Below are positions 8,543 to 17,625 of a stretch of DNA of 44,133 bases, in pieces. Position numbers and translations under genes: made by a program. The DNA is taken from NCBI GenBank assembly GCA_900754275.1, contig CAAECF010000005.1, forward strand, positions 1-44,133, in the 5' to 3' direction. The notes under the pieces are model-generated. The model made no database searches and had not been told where the DNA came from. It saw nothing but the letters and a program-made list of their open reading frames with translations. This DNA comes from an uncultured Collinsella sp. GTDB taxonomy: Bacteria > Actinomycetota > Coriobacteriia > Coriobacteriales > Coriobacteriaceae. Numbering within the stretch: the first letter of the stretch is position 1; the number at the start of each line of letters is the position of its first letter.

Positions 8543-8599
8543 TCGTGCGGCGGGGGTTCTTTCGTCCTGCGGAATGCGCTGGGAAGTTACCCCATGCGG
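8543..8599. repeat. long hairpin, family A copy 2, right arm
   Basis: Right half of the interrupted hairpin: inner stem 8550-8563, internal-loop strand GTCCTGCGGAAT (8564-8575), outer stem 8576-8599. Joined to 7035-7092 it rebuilds a 115-base hairpin with apex GCAC-TTC-GTGC. Confidence 0.85.
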
Positions 8600-8766
8600 A
8601 CAGCTGCGGGATCTTGGCCGCGTTGGAACAAGCAGCCCAACATATAAATCTGAATTTGGATTTGGATGGGAGGGGCTTGTTGCTGTTGGGGGCGGTGAAG
8701 CGCGAGTGACACTTTGGGATGCGTGGCGCCCTGGGTTGGGGCGATGCTTTGGGATGATGTTCTTAC
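8600..8766. other. intergenic stretch with no gene
   Basis: Between the hairpin and the 3' end of tetR. No open frame or clear terminator. The tract TATAAATCTG at about 8644 also occurs at the inner edge of the MITE-like element at 30304, but the rest does not align well. Confidence 0.3.
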
Positions 8767-9306
8767 TTAGTTGAAGAGGGGTTTTATGGCCGATAAGTAG
8801 TCTTTGGCTACGTCGGCTTTGTCTACTTGAAAGTTGTGCCAGGCCCACCATTGGATGGTGGCTACGAAGCTTGAGGCTATGTGGTGTAGTAGGAAGCTGC
8901 GGTCCATGGTGCCGGCGGGGCCTGCGGGGTCGGCGGGGACGGTTTCGGCTGCGCGTGACATGATGGTCTTGCGGAGACAGTCGGCGAAGACGCGGGAGCC
9001 GGCGCCGGCTACGAGGGCTCGAACGCCCTGACGGCGTTCCCAGAGGTTGTTGAGGATATGCTCGACCTGCACGAGTGGGTCGTCGAGCGGTGTGCCATCG
9101 TCGTCGAGGGCGTGGGTGCAGATGTCGCTCACGAGCTCGGACAGTAGGTCGTCTTTGCTCTTAAAGAGGCCGTAGAATGTCGCGCGGCCTACGTGAGCGC
9201 GCGCGATGATGTCGCCGACGGTAATCTTGCCGTAGTCCTCTTCGCGTAGCAGCTCGGAGAACGCCGCGACGATGGCAGCGCGGCTTTTTTCTTTGCGGGC
9301 ATCCAT
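8767..9306 (-). CDS. TetR-family regulator in the lar operon
   Basis: 179-residue TetR-type repressor. The N-terminal helix-turn-helix is clear (ITVGDIIARAHVGRATFYGLF, about residues 23-43); the C-terminal ligand domain is not recognisable to a named subfamily. The ATG lies two bases after the larC stop (TAG then CC then ATG), so translation is probably coupled. A palindrome over the larB promoter (11061-11101) is a good candidate autoregulatory operator. Sensing of lactate or nickel is conjecture from context. Confidence 0.9.
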   Translation of the reverse strand: MDARKEKSRAAIVAAFSELLREEDYGKITVGDIIARAHVGRATFYGLFKSKDDLLSELVSDICTHALDDDGTPLDDPLVQVEHILNNLWERRQGVRALVAGAGSRVFADCLRKTIMSRAAETVPADPAGPAGTMDRSFLLHHIASSFVATIQWWAWHNFQVDKADVAKDYLSAIKPLFN

Positions 9307-9308
9307 GG

Positions 9309-10226
9309 CTATGCATCCACGTGAACGAGCAGACAACGGAGCGTGCCGGAGCAGCCCTCGTAGGGGCGCTTGCCGGCGCCGTAGCCGACGGCTTCGATGT
9401 GGTAGCGGGCTGGCAGGTGCTCGGTCGTACGCAGTGCGGCGACGATGGCGGCGCCCGTGGGCGTCACGAGCTCGCCGGCGACCGGTGCAGGCGTGAGGGC
9501 GATATTGCCTGCTTGGCATAGGTTGACGACGGCGGGCACCGGGATGGGCATAAGGCCGTGGGCACAGTGGATGGTGCCGTGACCCTCGGAGAGCGACTCG
9601 ACAACAATATCCTCGATACCCAGGTCATCGAGGCAGATGGCGACCGAGCAGACGTCGACGATGGAATCGATGGCGCCTACCTCGTGGAACATGACGGTCT
9701 CGGGCGTTTTGCCGTGAGCCTTGGCCTCGGCAGCAGCGAGTACGGAAAAAATGGCGAGGGCACGACGCTTGGCGCCATCGCATAGCTGCGAGCCATCGAT
9801 GATGGCGGTGACGTCGGCTAGCGAGCGGTGATGATGGTGGTGGGTGTGGTGATGATCCTCGTGCTCATGGGCGTGGCCCTCATGGTCATGCTCGTGGCAG
9901 TGCTCGTGTTCGTGTTCGCCATGATCATGATGGTGGTGCTCATGCTCGTGCGTGTGCTCGGCAGCTGCTTCGTTGCCGTAGAGCCAGGCCATGTCGTGGT
10001 CGTGGTTCTCGAGCTCCTCTGCCAGCTGAACGTCAAAGTCGCAGGCGTCGATGCCATGCTTGTTTACGCGCGTTACAGCGATCGAAAAGCCGTCGACCGG
10101 CAGCGTGGCGAGCTGTTCGCGCAGATGCTCCTCGCTGGCGCCCAGGTCGAGCAGGGCCGCGACGGTCATATCGCCGCTGATGCCCGAAGTGCCGTCGATG
10201 ATAAGCGTGTGCTGATGGTTGGACAT
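9309..10226 (-). CDS. larC: LarC N-terminal domain protein (nickel insertase, short)
   Basis: LarC inserts nickel into the pincer cofactor of LarA. This 305-residue protein has the family N-terminus (IIDGTSGISGDMTVAALLDLGA), HEVGAIDSIVD, and LTPAPVAGELVTPTGAAI. Residues 91-134 are an extreme His-rich insertion, 25 His in 44 residues, a likely metal store. The protein ends just after VGYGAGKRPYEG, where other LarC proteins continue into a second domain (LarC2; in L. plantarum joined by a programmed frameshift). Here tetR starts two bases later and no LarC2 sequence is seen in any frame. The start ATG has AAGGAG upstream; larB ends 10 bases before it. Confidence 0.9.
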   Translation of the reverse strand: MSNHQHTLIIDGTSGISGDMTVAALLDLGASEEHLREQLATLPVDGFSIAVTRVNKHGIDACDFDVQLAEELENHDHDMAWLYGNEAAAEHTHEHEHHHHDHGEHEHEHCHEHDHEGHAHEHEDHHHTHHHHHRSLADVTAIIDGSQLCDGAKRRALAIFSVLAAAEAKAHGKTPETVMFHEVGAIDSIVDVCSVAICLDDLGIEDIVVESLSEGHGTIHCAHGLMPIPVPAVVNLCQAGNIALTPAPVAGELVTPTGAAIVAALRTTEHLPARYHIEAVGYGAGKRPYEGCSGTLRCLLVHVDA

Positions 10227-10236
10227 GGAATGCTCC

Positions 10237-11019
10237 TTAACGGGCGCAGGATGTGCCGGCGCTCAGATGATTGATAAGACTTGCCTGGTAGGCGGCGCCA
10301 AAGCCGTTGTCGATATTGACGACCGAAACGCCGCTGGCGCAGGAGTTGAGCATGGCGAGCAGCGCGGCTACGCCACCAAAGCTCGCGCCGTAACCCACGC
10401 TGGTGGGAACGGCGATGACCGGACAGCTCACCAGGCCGCCGACAACGCTCGCCAGTGCGCCCTCCATGCCGGCAATGGCGATGACCACCTGTGCCTGGGC
10501 AAGCTCCTCGGCATGCGCGAGCAGACGGTGTAGGCCGGCGACACCCACGTCGTAGAGGCGGTCGACCTCGTTGCCATAGAACTCGGCCGTCAATGCGGCT
10601 TCCTCGGCGACGGGCAGGTCGCTCGTGCCGGCGCAGGCGACGACGATGCGTCCGTTGCCGGTAGGGGAGGGCTTGCCTCCCACGAGGGCGAGCTGTGCGT
10701 CCGGGACATATCCCAGGTCGATGCCGTTGTCGAGGAGCTCCGAGGTGCGGTCTGCCTTTTCGGCGTCCAGGCGCGTGACCAGGATGCGCTCCTGGCCGGC
10801 ATCGTGCAGCGCTTCGATAATGGCGGCAATCTGCTCGGCGGTTTTACCGGCACCGTAGACAACCTCGCCGGCTCCCTGGCGCACCCCGCGCGAAAGATCG
10901 AGCTGCGCAAAACCCAGATCGGCGGTTGGCGCCGTCTGGATGCGCGTGAGGGCGTCTGCTGGGGCGACTGCTCCGCCGGCAACATCGCTCAGCAACTGCT
11001 CAAGATCTCGCTTATCCAT
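10237..11019 (-). CDS. larB: LarB, NPN cofactor biosynthesis
   Basis: Pyridinium-3,5-biscarboxylic acid mononucleotide synthase, which carboxylates and hydrolyses nicotinic acid adenine dinucleotide as the first step to the NPN cofactor. The 260-residue protein has the PurE-like C-terminal domain with VVACAGTSDLPVAEEAALTAE, GVAGLHRLL, GMEGALASVVGGLV and AVPTSVGYGASFGG. The ATG at 11019 follows AAGGGA by about 6 bases; in-frame codons upstream lack a ribosome site. First gene of a minus-strand larB-larC-tetR operon. Confidence 0.95.
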   Translation of the reverse strand: MDKRDLEQLLSDVAGGAVAPADALTRIQTAPTADLGFAQLDLSRGVRQGAGEVVYGAGKTAEQIAAIIEALHDAGQERILVTRLDAEKADRTSELLDNGIDLGYVPDAQLALVGGKPSPTGNGRIVVACAGTSDLPVAEEAALTAEFYGNEVDRLYDVGVAGLHRLLAHAEELAQAQVVIAIAGMEGALASVVGGLVSCPVIAVPTSVGYGASFGGVAALLAMLNSCASGVSVVNIDNGFGAAYQASLINHLSAGTSCAR

Positions 11020-11060
11020 ATATGTTCCCTTCGACGGCGCAAAGTCTAGCACTCAAAGGG

Positions 11061-11101
11061 TATGTTTCCGAACACTAAGACAAAATTGTTCGGAAACTAT
11101 A
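11061..11101 (-). promoter_or_regulatory. lar operon operator overlapping promoter
   Basis: GTTTCCGAACA (11064-11074) and TGTTCGGAAAC (11087-11097) are perfect inverted repeats 12 bases apart, extended by flanking TAT/ATA. On the minus strand they overlap the end of a -10 box TATAGT (11101-11096), which has CTAACA as -35 (11124-11119) with 17-base spacing. This is a natural site for repression by the TetR protein of the same operon. Confidence 0.65.
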
Positions 11102-11133
11102 GGACAGACTGATTCAATTGTTAGACGGATCGG

Positions 11134-11769
11134 CTAGTCGCGCAGGATGATGTCCATGGCGAGCATCAGGTTGCGCTCGTCGATGGCAAACGGGGCGGCC
11201 TCGCGCGTCTTGGGCTTGGCGCAAAACGCGATGCCCGTGCCCGCGGCCTGAATCATGGGGATGTCGTTGGCGCCGTCGCCGATCGCGACGGTGTGGGCCA
11301 TGTCGACACCGCACTCAACCGCCCAATCCAGCAGCTGGATGAGCTTGGACTCCTTGGTCACGATGTCTGCCGCCAGCTTACCGGTGAGCTTGCCGTCCAC
11401 GACCTCCAGGCGGTTAGCGAGGCAAAAGTCGATGCCCGCGGCGGCCACGATCTTGTCGGCGACCTCGTGAAAGCCGCCGCTTACCACGCCGACCTTCCAG
11501 CCCTTGCTGTGTGCCGAGCGCACAAGCTCCAGCGCGCCGGGGGTAAACGTCACGCGCTCAAAGGTGCGCTCGAATACGCTCTCATCCAAGCCGGCAAGCA
11601 GCCCCACGCGTTCCTCGAGCGCCTGCTTAAAGTCGAGCTCGCCGCGCATGGCGCGCTCGGTGATCTGCGCTACCTGCTCGCCCACGCCGGCCTCCTCGCC
11701 CAACAGGTCGATGACCTCCTGGTTGATGAGCGTGGAGTCGATATCCATAACGATGAGGCGTGCGGTCAT
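11134..11769 (-). CDS. serB: phosphoserine phosphatase
   Basis: HAD-superfamily phosphatase, last step of serine biosynthesis. The 211 residues form a single-domain SerB with motif I DIDSTLIN (Asp9 nucleophile, Asp11), motif II VVSGGFHEV, a lysine in TKESKL, and motif IV IGDGANDIPM. The ATG at 11769 follows GGAAAGG. It is convergent in layout with nothing else and is divergent from aspS across a 256-base gap. Confidence 0.95.
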   Translation of the reverse strand: MTARLIVMDIDSTLINQEVIDLLGEEAGVGEQVAQITERAMRGELDFKQALEERVGLLAGLDESVFERTFERVTFTPGALELVRSAHSKGWKVGVVSGGFHEVADKIVAAAGIDFCLANRLEVVDGKLTGKLAADIVTKESKLIQLLDWAVECGVDMAHTVAIGDGANDIPMIQAAGTGIAFCAKPKTREAAPFAIDERNLMLAMDIILRD

Positions 11770-11962
11770 GACGGGCCTTTCCGAGTGCGGTTGTATTGGG
11801 GCACATTGTCGCACGCCGCGCGCTTGGGCGACGGCCAGGCCGCGTCAATTGTTTCGTCTCCGTCAAGTCTTTGGGCGAGAACTACTTTTCCGCGGCACAT
11901 CGACGCGGGTGCGATAAGATAGAACGCCATGTCTGGCTGCGCGGTTTACGCAGGCTGGGCAA

Positions 11963-12004
11963 ATCTGTACGACGCCGCCCGGAACGACACGGGGCGGCAC
12001 AGAT
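11963..12004 (+). other. aspS leader hairpin
   Basis: ATCTGT (11963-11968) pairs with ACAGAT (11999-12004), and GCCGCCC (11974-11980) with GGGCGGC (11992-11998). The two stems stack into a 42-base hairpin ending 21 bases before the aspS start and 6 bases before its AGGAGG. A leader control element is possible; no T-box motif was seen. Confidence 0.45.
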
Positions 12005-12025
12005 CCATAAAGGAGGATCACTGGT

Positions 12026-13813
<1,788 letters not shown>

Positions 13814-13836
13814 GCGAGCGGCTACATATTGCTTGC

Positions 13837-13872
13837 AACGAGGGAAGGACGTGTGCCTTTCCTCGTTTTTTA
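13837..13872 (+). terminator. aspS terminator
   Basis: AACGAGGGAAGG (13837-13848) pairs with CCTTTCCTCGTT (13856-13867) and is followed by a six-base T run. Confidence 0.85.
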
Positions 13873-13910
13873 TGCGCCGAGATTGTGAGGGCTTGGGATG
13901 ACCGGGCGTC

Positions 13911-14082
13911 GCGGAAAGTGCGTCCCGGAATCTGCGTCCGGAATGGGATGAGCTTTCCGCTAGGGTTGTTCCGCGGAAACTACGACCCGGAATTTGCGTC
14001 CAGAACGGGATACGGTTTCCCGAACAGGGCCCTTTGGGAAAGTGCGACCCAGAATCCAACCAAATAACGGGACACAGTTTCC
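13911..14082. repeat. three tandem 62-base hairpin repeats, family D
   Basis: Three units with GGAAA at 13913, 13975 and 14037, an exact 62-base period. Each folds as GGAAA...TTTCC closing a second pairing of TCCC or ACCC with GGGA, around a loop rich in GGAAT/CAGAA. Unit 1 has a perfect 8-bp outer stem (GCGGAAAG with CTTTCCGC). The sequences differ but the pairing is kept. A fourth, shorter relative follows the HPr gene at 14508-14544. The region occupies most of the 367-base gap between aspS and the HPr gene. Confidence 0.75.
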
Positions 14083-14180
14083 GGTTGAGCTTCTGGCGGG
14101 CCTCGGCAAGCATCTCACGCTACAATAACTACCACGTGGCTGGGTTTGCCGGCCGAATGTGCGATGCCGCGGGAGGGGAC

Positions 14181-14429
14181 ATGGTCGAGTTTACAAAGAC
14201 GATTAAAGATCCGTTGGGACTACATGCCCGCCCGGTTGCGCTGCTCTACGACATCATTGCCAAGCATCGTAGCGACGTGTCGGTTAGCATCGGCGACCGC
14301 CATACCGACGGCCGTGATGTGATGGGGCTCATGGCGCTTTACGGCGAGTGCGGCGAGGACATCGTCTTTCGCGTTTCGGGCGTAGACGAGGCCTCGTGTG
14401 TCACGTCGATCAGAAACCTCTCGCTCTAA
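14181..14429 (+). CDS. HPr-family phosphocarrier protein
   Basis: 82-residue HPr-like protein. The phosphorylatable His15 is in DPLGLHARPVALL and the fold-defining VMGLMAL follows. The residue at position 46, which is the regulatory Ser phosphorylated by HPr kinase in Firmicutes, is Asp (GRDVMGLM). The ATG has GGGAGGGG just upstream. It stands alone without ptsI, so it may be a dedicated or regulatory HPr rather than the general PTS carrier. The GGAAA/TTTCC hairpins lie on both sides. Confidence 0.85.
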   Translation: MVEFTKTIKDPLGLHARPVALLYDIIAKHRSDVSVSIGDRHTDGRDVMGLMALYGECGEDIVFRVSGVDEASCVTSIRNLSL

Positions 14430-14434
14430 ACGCA

Positions 14435-14461
14435 ACAAGGGACTGCGGACAGTCCCTTTGT
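14435..14461. terminator. hairpin after the HPr gene
   Basis: ACAAGGGACTG (14435-14445) pairs with CAGTCCCTTTGT (14450-14461) with one bulge, six bases after the stop. There is little T run, so it may act as a processing or repeat hairpin instead. Confidence 0.5.
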
Positions 14462-14472
14462 CACATCTCTGG

Positions 14473-14499
14473 GAGGCGCTCTTTGCGGCGCCTCTTTTG
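14473..14499 (+). terminator. terminator after the HPr gene
   Basis: GAGGCGC (14473-14479) pairs with GCGCCTC (14488-14494) and is followed by TTTTG. Confidence 0.7.
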
Positions 14500-14507
14500 T
14501 TTCATAT

Positions 14508-14544
14508 GGGAAACTTTTCCGAAAACTGAATAGGGACCCTTTCC
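14508..14544. repeat. family D hairpin, fourth copy
   Basis: GGGAAAC...TTTCC with an inner TTCC/GGGA pairing, matching the tandem units at 13911-14082. It lies 78 bases after the HPr stop. Confidence 0.55.
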
Positions 14545-14545
14545 A

Positions 14546-14599
14546 AAAAGTTAACCACGTGTTAGTTTACTAAAGCGAACATAGGCGTGGTTAACTTTT
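14546..14599. promoter_or_regulatory. feo leader hairpin or operator
   Basis: AAAAGTTAACCACG (14546-14559) and CGTGGTTAACTTTT (14586-14599) are perfect 14-bp inverted repeats around a 26-base AT-rich loop. The structure ends 42 bases before the first feoA start, so it may be an operator or a leader element for the feo operon. Confidence 0.55.
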
Positions 14600-14641
14600 A
14601 CCGCGTCGATGTTGAGGACGAACTGACGTTAGGAGCCACTC

Positions 14642-14884
14642 ATGTCTTGCGGACCGCAGATGCCGGCAATGCCGCTTTCGATGGTAAAAGCGGGCGAAAC
14701 CGTGCGCGTGTCTCGTGTAAAGGGCAATGAGGATATGAAGCACCACCTCAAGGACCTCGGCTTTGTCGAGGGCAACGAAATCCACGTGGTGAGCTCGAGT
14801 GGCGCCAATATCATCGTCACTGTGCTGGGCGCACGCTTTGGTATCGATTCCAAGGTTGCCATGCACATCATGACCGTCGGTTAG
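14642..14884 (+). CDS. feoA: FeoA-like SH3-domain protein (first)
   Basis: 80-residue FeoA-family protein, a small cytoplasmic beta-barrel that assists FeoB in ferrous iron uptake. Recognised from VKAGETVRVSRVKGNEDMKHHLKDLGFVEGNEIHVV and GARFGIDSKVAMHIMT near the end. AGGAG sits about 7 bases before the ATG. First gene of a feoA-feoA-feoB operon; it has an unusual Cys/Met-rich N-terminus (SCGPQMPAMPLSM). Confidence 0.9.
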   Translation: MSCGPQMPAMPLSMVKAGETVRVSRVKGNEDMKHHLKDLGFVEGNEIHVVSSSGANIIVTVLGARFGIDSKVAMHIMTVG

Positions 14885-14923
14885 TCTGCAGCATTTCATA
14901 AAAACCGAAAGGGGGATAAGAGG

Positions 14924-15145
14924 ATGAAGACGTTGGGTGACGTTAAGGTGGGCGAGAGCTCCACCATCGTCAAGCTTCACGGCGAGGGTGCGCTTCGCCG
15001 CCACCTTATGGACCTGGGGCTCATCAAGGGCACTTCGTTCAAGGTCGTGAAGGTTGCACCGCTCGGTGATCCGGTCGAGATCAACGTGCGCGGCTACGAG
15101 CTTTCCATCCGCAAGGAGGAGGCCGCCGTCGTCGAGGTCCAGTAA
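14924..15145 (+). CDS. feoA: FeoA-like SH3-domain protein (second)
   Basis: 73-residue FeoA paralog: MKTLGDVKVGESSTIVKLHGEGALRRHLMDLGLIKGTSFKVVKVAPLGDPVEINVRGYELSIRKEEA is the classic FeoA pattern and is closer to canonical FeoA than the preceding gene. The ribosome site AAAGGGGG is upstream; the gap from the first copy is 39 bases. Two FeoA proteins before one FeoB is common in anaerobes. Confidence 0.93.
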   Translation: MKTLGDVKVGESSTIVKLHGEGALRRHLMDLGLIKGTSFKVVKVAPLGDPVEINVRGYELSIRKEEAAVVEVQ

Positions 15146-15176
15146 GGACTCGCGGCGCATATTTCTGCAGATAAAG

Positions 15177-15195
15177 TTAGGTTTTTCTAACTTAA
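15177..15195 (+). promoter_or_regulatory. DtxR/IdeR-like iron box before feoB
   Basis: TTAGGTTTTTCTAACTTAA matches the 19-base DtxR consensus at 15 positions, including TTAGGTT and CTAAC. It is part of the inverted repeat AAGTTAG-gttttt-CTAACTT (15174-15193). It lies between the second feoA and feoB, 74 bases before the feoB ATG, implying an internal iron-repressed promoter. Confidence 0.7.
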
Positions 15196-15268
15196 TGCAG
15201 CATCTTTGAAGCACATTATCCAGCCTGCGCGGAGAAAGCAGCGCAGGCACACAAGGAAGAAGGATTGA

Positions 15269-17596
15269 ATGGCGGATTCTCAGATCCATGTCGCGCTGGC
15301 GGGTAACCCCAACTGCGGCAAGACCACGCTTTTCAACCTGATCACCGGCGCCAACGGCTACGTTGGCAACTGGCCCGGCGTCACGGTTGAGAAAAAGGAA
15401 GCCAAGCTCCTAAGCGACAAGAACGTTACCATTACGGACCTCCCTGGCATCTACTCGCTTTCCCCCTACAGCCCCGAGGAGCAATGCTCGCGCGATTACC
15501 TCATGAGCGGCGAGCCCGATGTTGTCGTCCAAGTCGTCGATGCCACCAACCTCGAGCGCAACCTGTACCTGGCGCTTCAGGTTATCGAGACCGGCCTGCC
15601 CGTGGTCGTTGCTCTCAACATGGCCGACTTGGTCGAGAAGAATGGCGACAAGATCGACATTGACAAGCTTTCCAAGAAGCTCTGCTGCCCGGTCATGATG
15701 ATCTCGGCTCTTAAGAACAAGGGTATCAAGGAGCTGTTCGAGCAGGTTAAGAAGTCCGCCGCTTCCAAGGGCCAGGTGCCGGAGCACAAGTTCGACTCCT
15801 CCATCGAGGACGTTCTGGACCACATCGAGAACAACCTTCCGGCGAGCGTTCCCGCCAACAAGCGCCGCTACTACGCTGTCAAGCTGTTTGAGCGCGACGC
15901 GGACGCCTGCAAGCTCATCAACCTCACTAAGGAGAAGGCTGCTCGCGTAGAGCAGCTGGTCGCCCAGTGCGAGCAGGATTGCGATGACGACGCCGAGTCC
16001 ATCATCACCGGTGAGCGCTACGGCGTGATCGCGCACATCATCGACGAGTGCCTCACCAAGGCCCCGGCCAAGATGAGCACCTCCGAGAAGATCGACCGCG
16101 TGGTTACCAACCGTATTCTGGGCCTGCCGATCTTTGTCGTCATCATGTTCTGCGTGTACTACATCGCCGTTTCTACCTTGGGCGGCACGGTGACCGACTT
16201 CACCAACGACCAGCTCTTTGGTACCGACGGTTGGTATGTGCTCGGCCAGGGCCGCGACGCTTACGATGAGGCTGTCGAGGCTGCGGGCGACAATGCCGAC
16301 TCGGTCGACCCGGCGCAGTACGGCCCCTATGTTCCGGGTATTACCACCATGGTCCACGACGCACTTGTGGCGGGTGGCACCGAGGACGGTGGCCTGGTCG
16401 ATTCGCTCGTCTGTGACGGTATCGTCGGCGGCCTGGGCGCCATCTTCGGCTTTGTGCCGCAGATGTTCCTGCTTTTTGTGATGCTGTCCTTCCTGGAGGA
16501 CTGCGGCTACATGGCCCGCGTTGCCTTCATCATGGACCGCGTGTTCCGCCGCTTTGGCCTGTCCGGTAAGTCGTTCATCCCCATGCTCGTGTCTTCGGGC
16601 TGCGGCGTCCCCGGCGTCATGGCTACCAAGACCATCGAGAACGAGAAGGACCGCCGCATGACGGTCATGACTACCACGTTCATCCCCTGCGGCGCTAAGC
16701 TGCCGATCATCGCCCTGCTCATGGGTTCCATCATCGGCGATTCTTCCACCACCGCGGCGTGGATCAGCCCGCTCTTCTACTTCCTGGGCGTCTTTGCCGT
16801 CATCGCTTCGGGCCTCATGCTCAAGAAGACCAAGCTCTTCGCCGGTCGCCCGACGCCGTTCGTTATGGAGCTTCCCGCCTACCACTTCCCGGCGATCCGC
16901 TCTTGGGCGCTGCACGTGTGGGAGCGCTGCTGGGCCTTTATCAAGAAGGCCGGCACGGTCATCTTCGCGTCCACTGTCGTGGTTTGGTTCCTGTCCAACT
17001 TTGGTAGCTACAACGGTTCCTTTGGCTTCCTGCCTGCGATGGACGGCATCCCCGAGGAGTTCATGGACTACTCCGTGCTCGCCATGCTGGGCAACCTGGT
17101 CGCTTGGATCTTCGCCCCGCTCGGCTTTAGCACCTGGCAGGCAACCGCACTGACCGTCTCTGGCCTCGTCGCCAAGGAGAACGTCGTCGCCACCGCCGGC
17201 TCGCTGCTGTCCGTCGCCGACGCGGGCGAGACCGACCCGAGCCTGTGGACCGCGTTTGCCGGCATGTTCCCCACCATGGGCGCTTGCGTGGCCTTCGGCG
17301 CCTTCAACCTGCTGTGCGCTCCGTGCTTTGCCGCCATTGGCACCATCCGCAACCAGATGGACTCTGGCAAGTGGACCGCGATTGCCATCGGCTACGAGTG
17401 CGCCTTCGCTTGGGTGATCGGCCTGTTCATCAACCAGTTCTACAACCTGCTTGTCCTTGGGCAGTTTGGTATCTGGACGGTTGTGGCCATTGTGCTGCTG
17501 GTTGCGATGCTCTTCCAGATTTTCCGTCCCATGCCCAAGCATGCATGGACCGATGAGGACGAGACCAACACTGCTTCCGCCGCAGTTTCCGCTTAA
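15269..17596 (+). CDS. feoB: ferrous iron transporter FeoB
   Basis: Membrane Fe(II) permease with an N-terminal GTPase; 775 residues. G1 GNPNCGKTTLFN, G3 DLPGIYSLSP, G4 NMAD and G5 SALKNKG are in the first 160 residues, followed by a helical linker and about eight membrane segments with gate motifs (SSGCGVPGVMATKT). Between the first and second membrane helices is an acidic extracellular insertion (about 310-370). It is followed by a Cys-rich FeoB-associated peptide gene. Confidence 0.97.
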   Translation: MADSQIHVALAGNPNCGKTTLFNLITGANGYVGNWPGVTVEKKEAKLLSDKNVTITDLPGIYSLSPYSPEEQCSRDYLMSGEPDVVVQVVDATNLERNLYLALQVIETGLPVVVALNMADLVEKNGDKIDIDKLSKKLCCPVMMISALKNKGIKELFEQVKKSAASKGQVPEHKFDSSIEDVLDHIENNLPASVPANKRRYYAVKLFERDADACKLINLTKEKAARVEQLVAQCEQDCDDDAESIITGERYGVIAHIIDECLTKAPAKMSTSEKIDRVVTNRILGLPIFVVIMFCVYYIAVSTLGGTVTDFTNDQLFGTDGWYVLGQGRDAYDEAVEAAGDNADSVDPAQYGPYVPGITTMVHDALVAGGTEDGGLVDSLVCDGIVGGLGAIFGFVPQMFLLFVMLSFLEDCGYMARVAFIMDRVFRRFGLSGKSFIPMLVSSGCGVPGVMATKTIENEKDRRMTVMTTTFIPCGAKLPIIALLMGSIIGDSSTTAAWISPLFYFLGVFAVIASGLMLKKTKLFAGRPTPFVMELPAYHFPAIRSWALHVWERCWAFIKKAGTVIFASTVVVWFLSNFGSYNGSFGFLPAMDGIPEEFMDYSVLAMLGNLVAWIFAPLGFSTWQATALTVSGLVAKENVVATAGSLLSVADAGETDPSLWTAFAGMFPTMGACVAFGAFNLLCAPCFAAIGTIRNQMDSGKWTAIAIGYECAFAWVIGLFINQFYNLLVLGQFGIWTVVAIVLLVAMLFQIFRPMPKHAWTDEDETNTASAAVSA

Positions 17597-17625
17597 GTCC
17601 GAATAAGGATCAACCCCTTTCCACG

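Noticed and set aside
8640..8766. Second MITE copy near tetR
   Set aside because: Only a 10-base tract and a few short words are shared with 30304-30504 and no inverted ends are seen.
9307..9519. Upstream extension of tetR into larC
   Set aside because: The extension is Arg-rich shadow sequence; the ATG at 9306 begins the conserved TetR domain.
11770..12025. tRNA or T-box in the serB-aspS gap
   Set aside because: Stem-loops are present but no cloverleaf, T-box sequence or anticodon-like specifier could be found.
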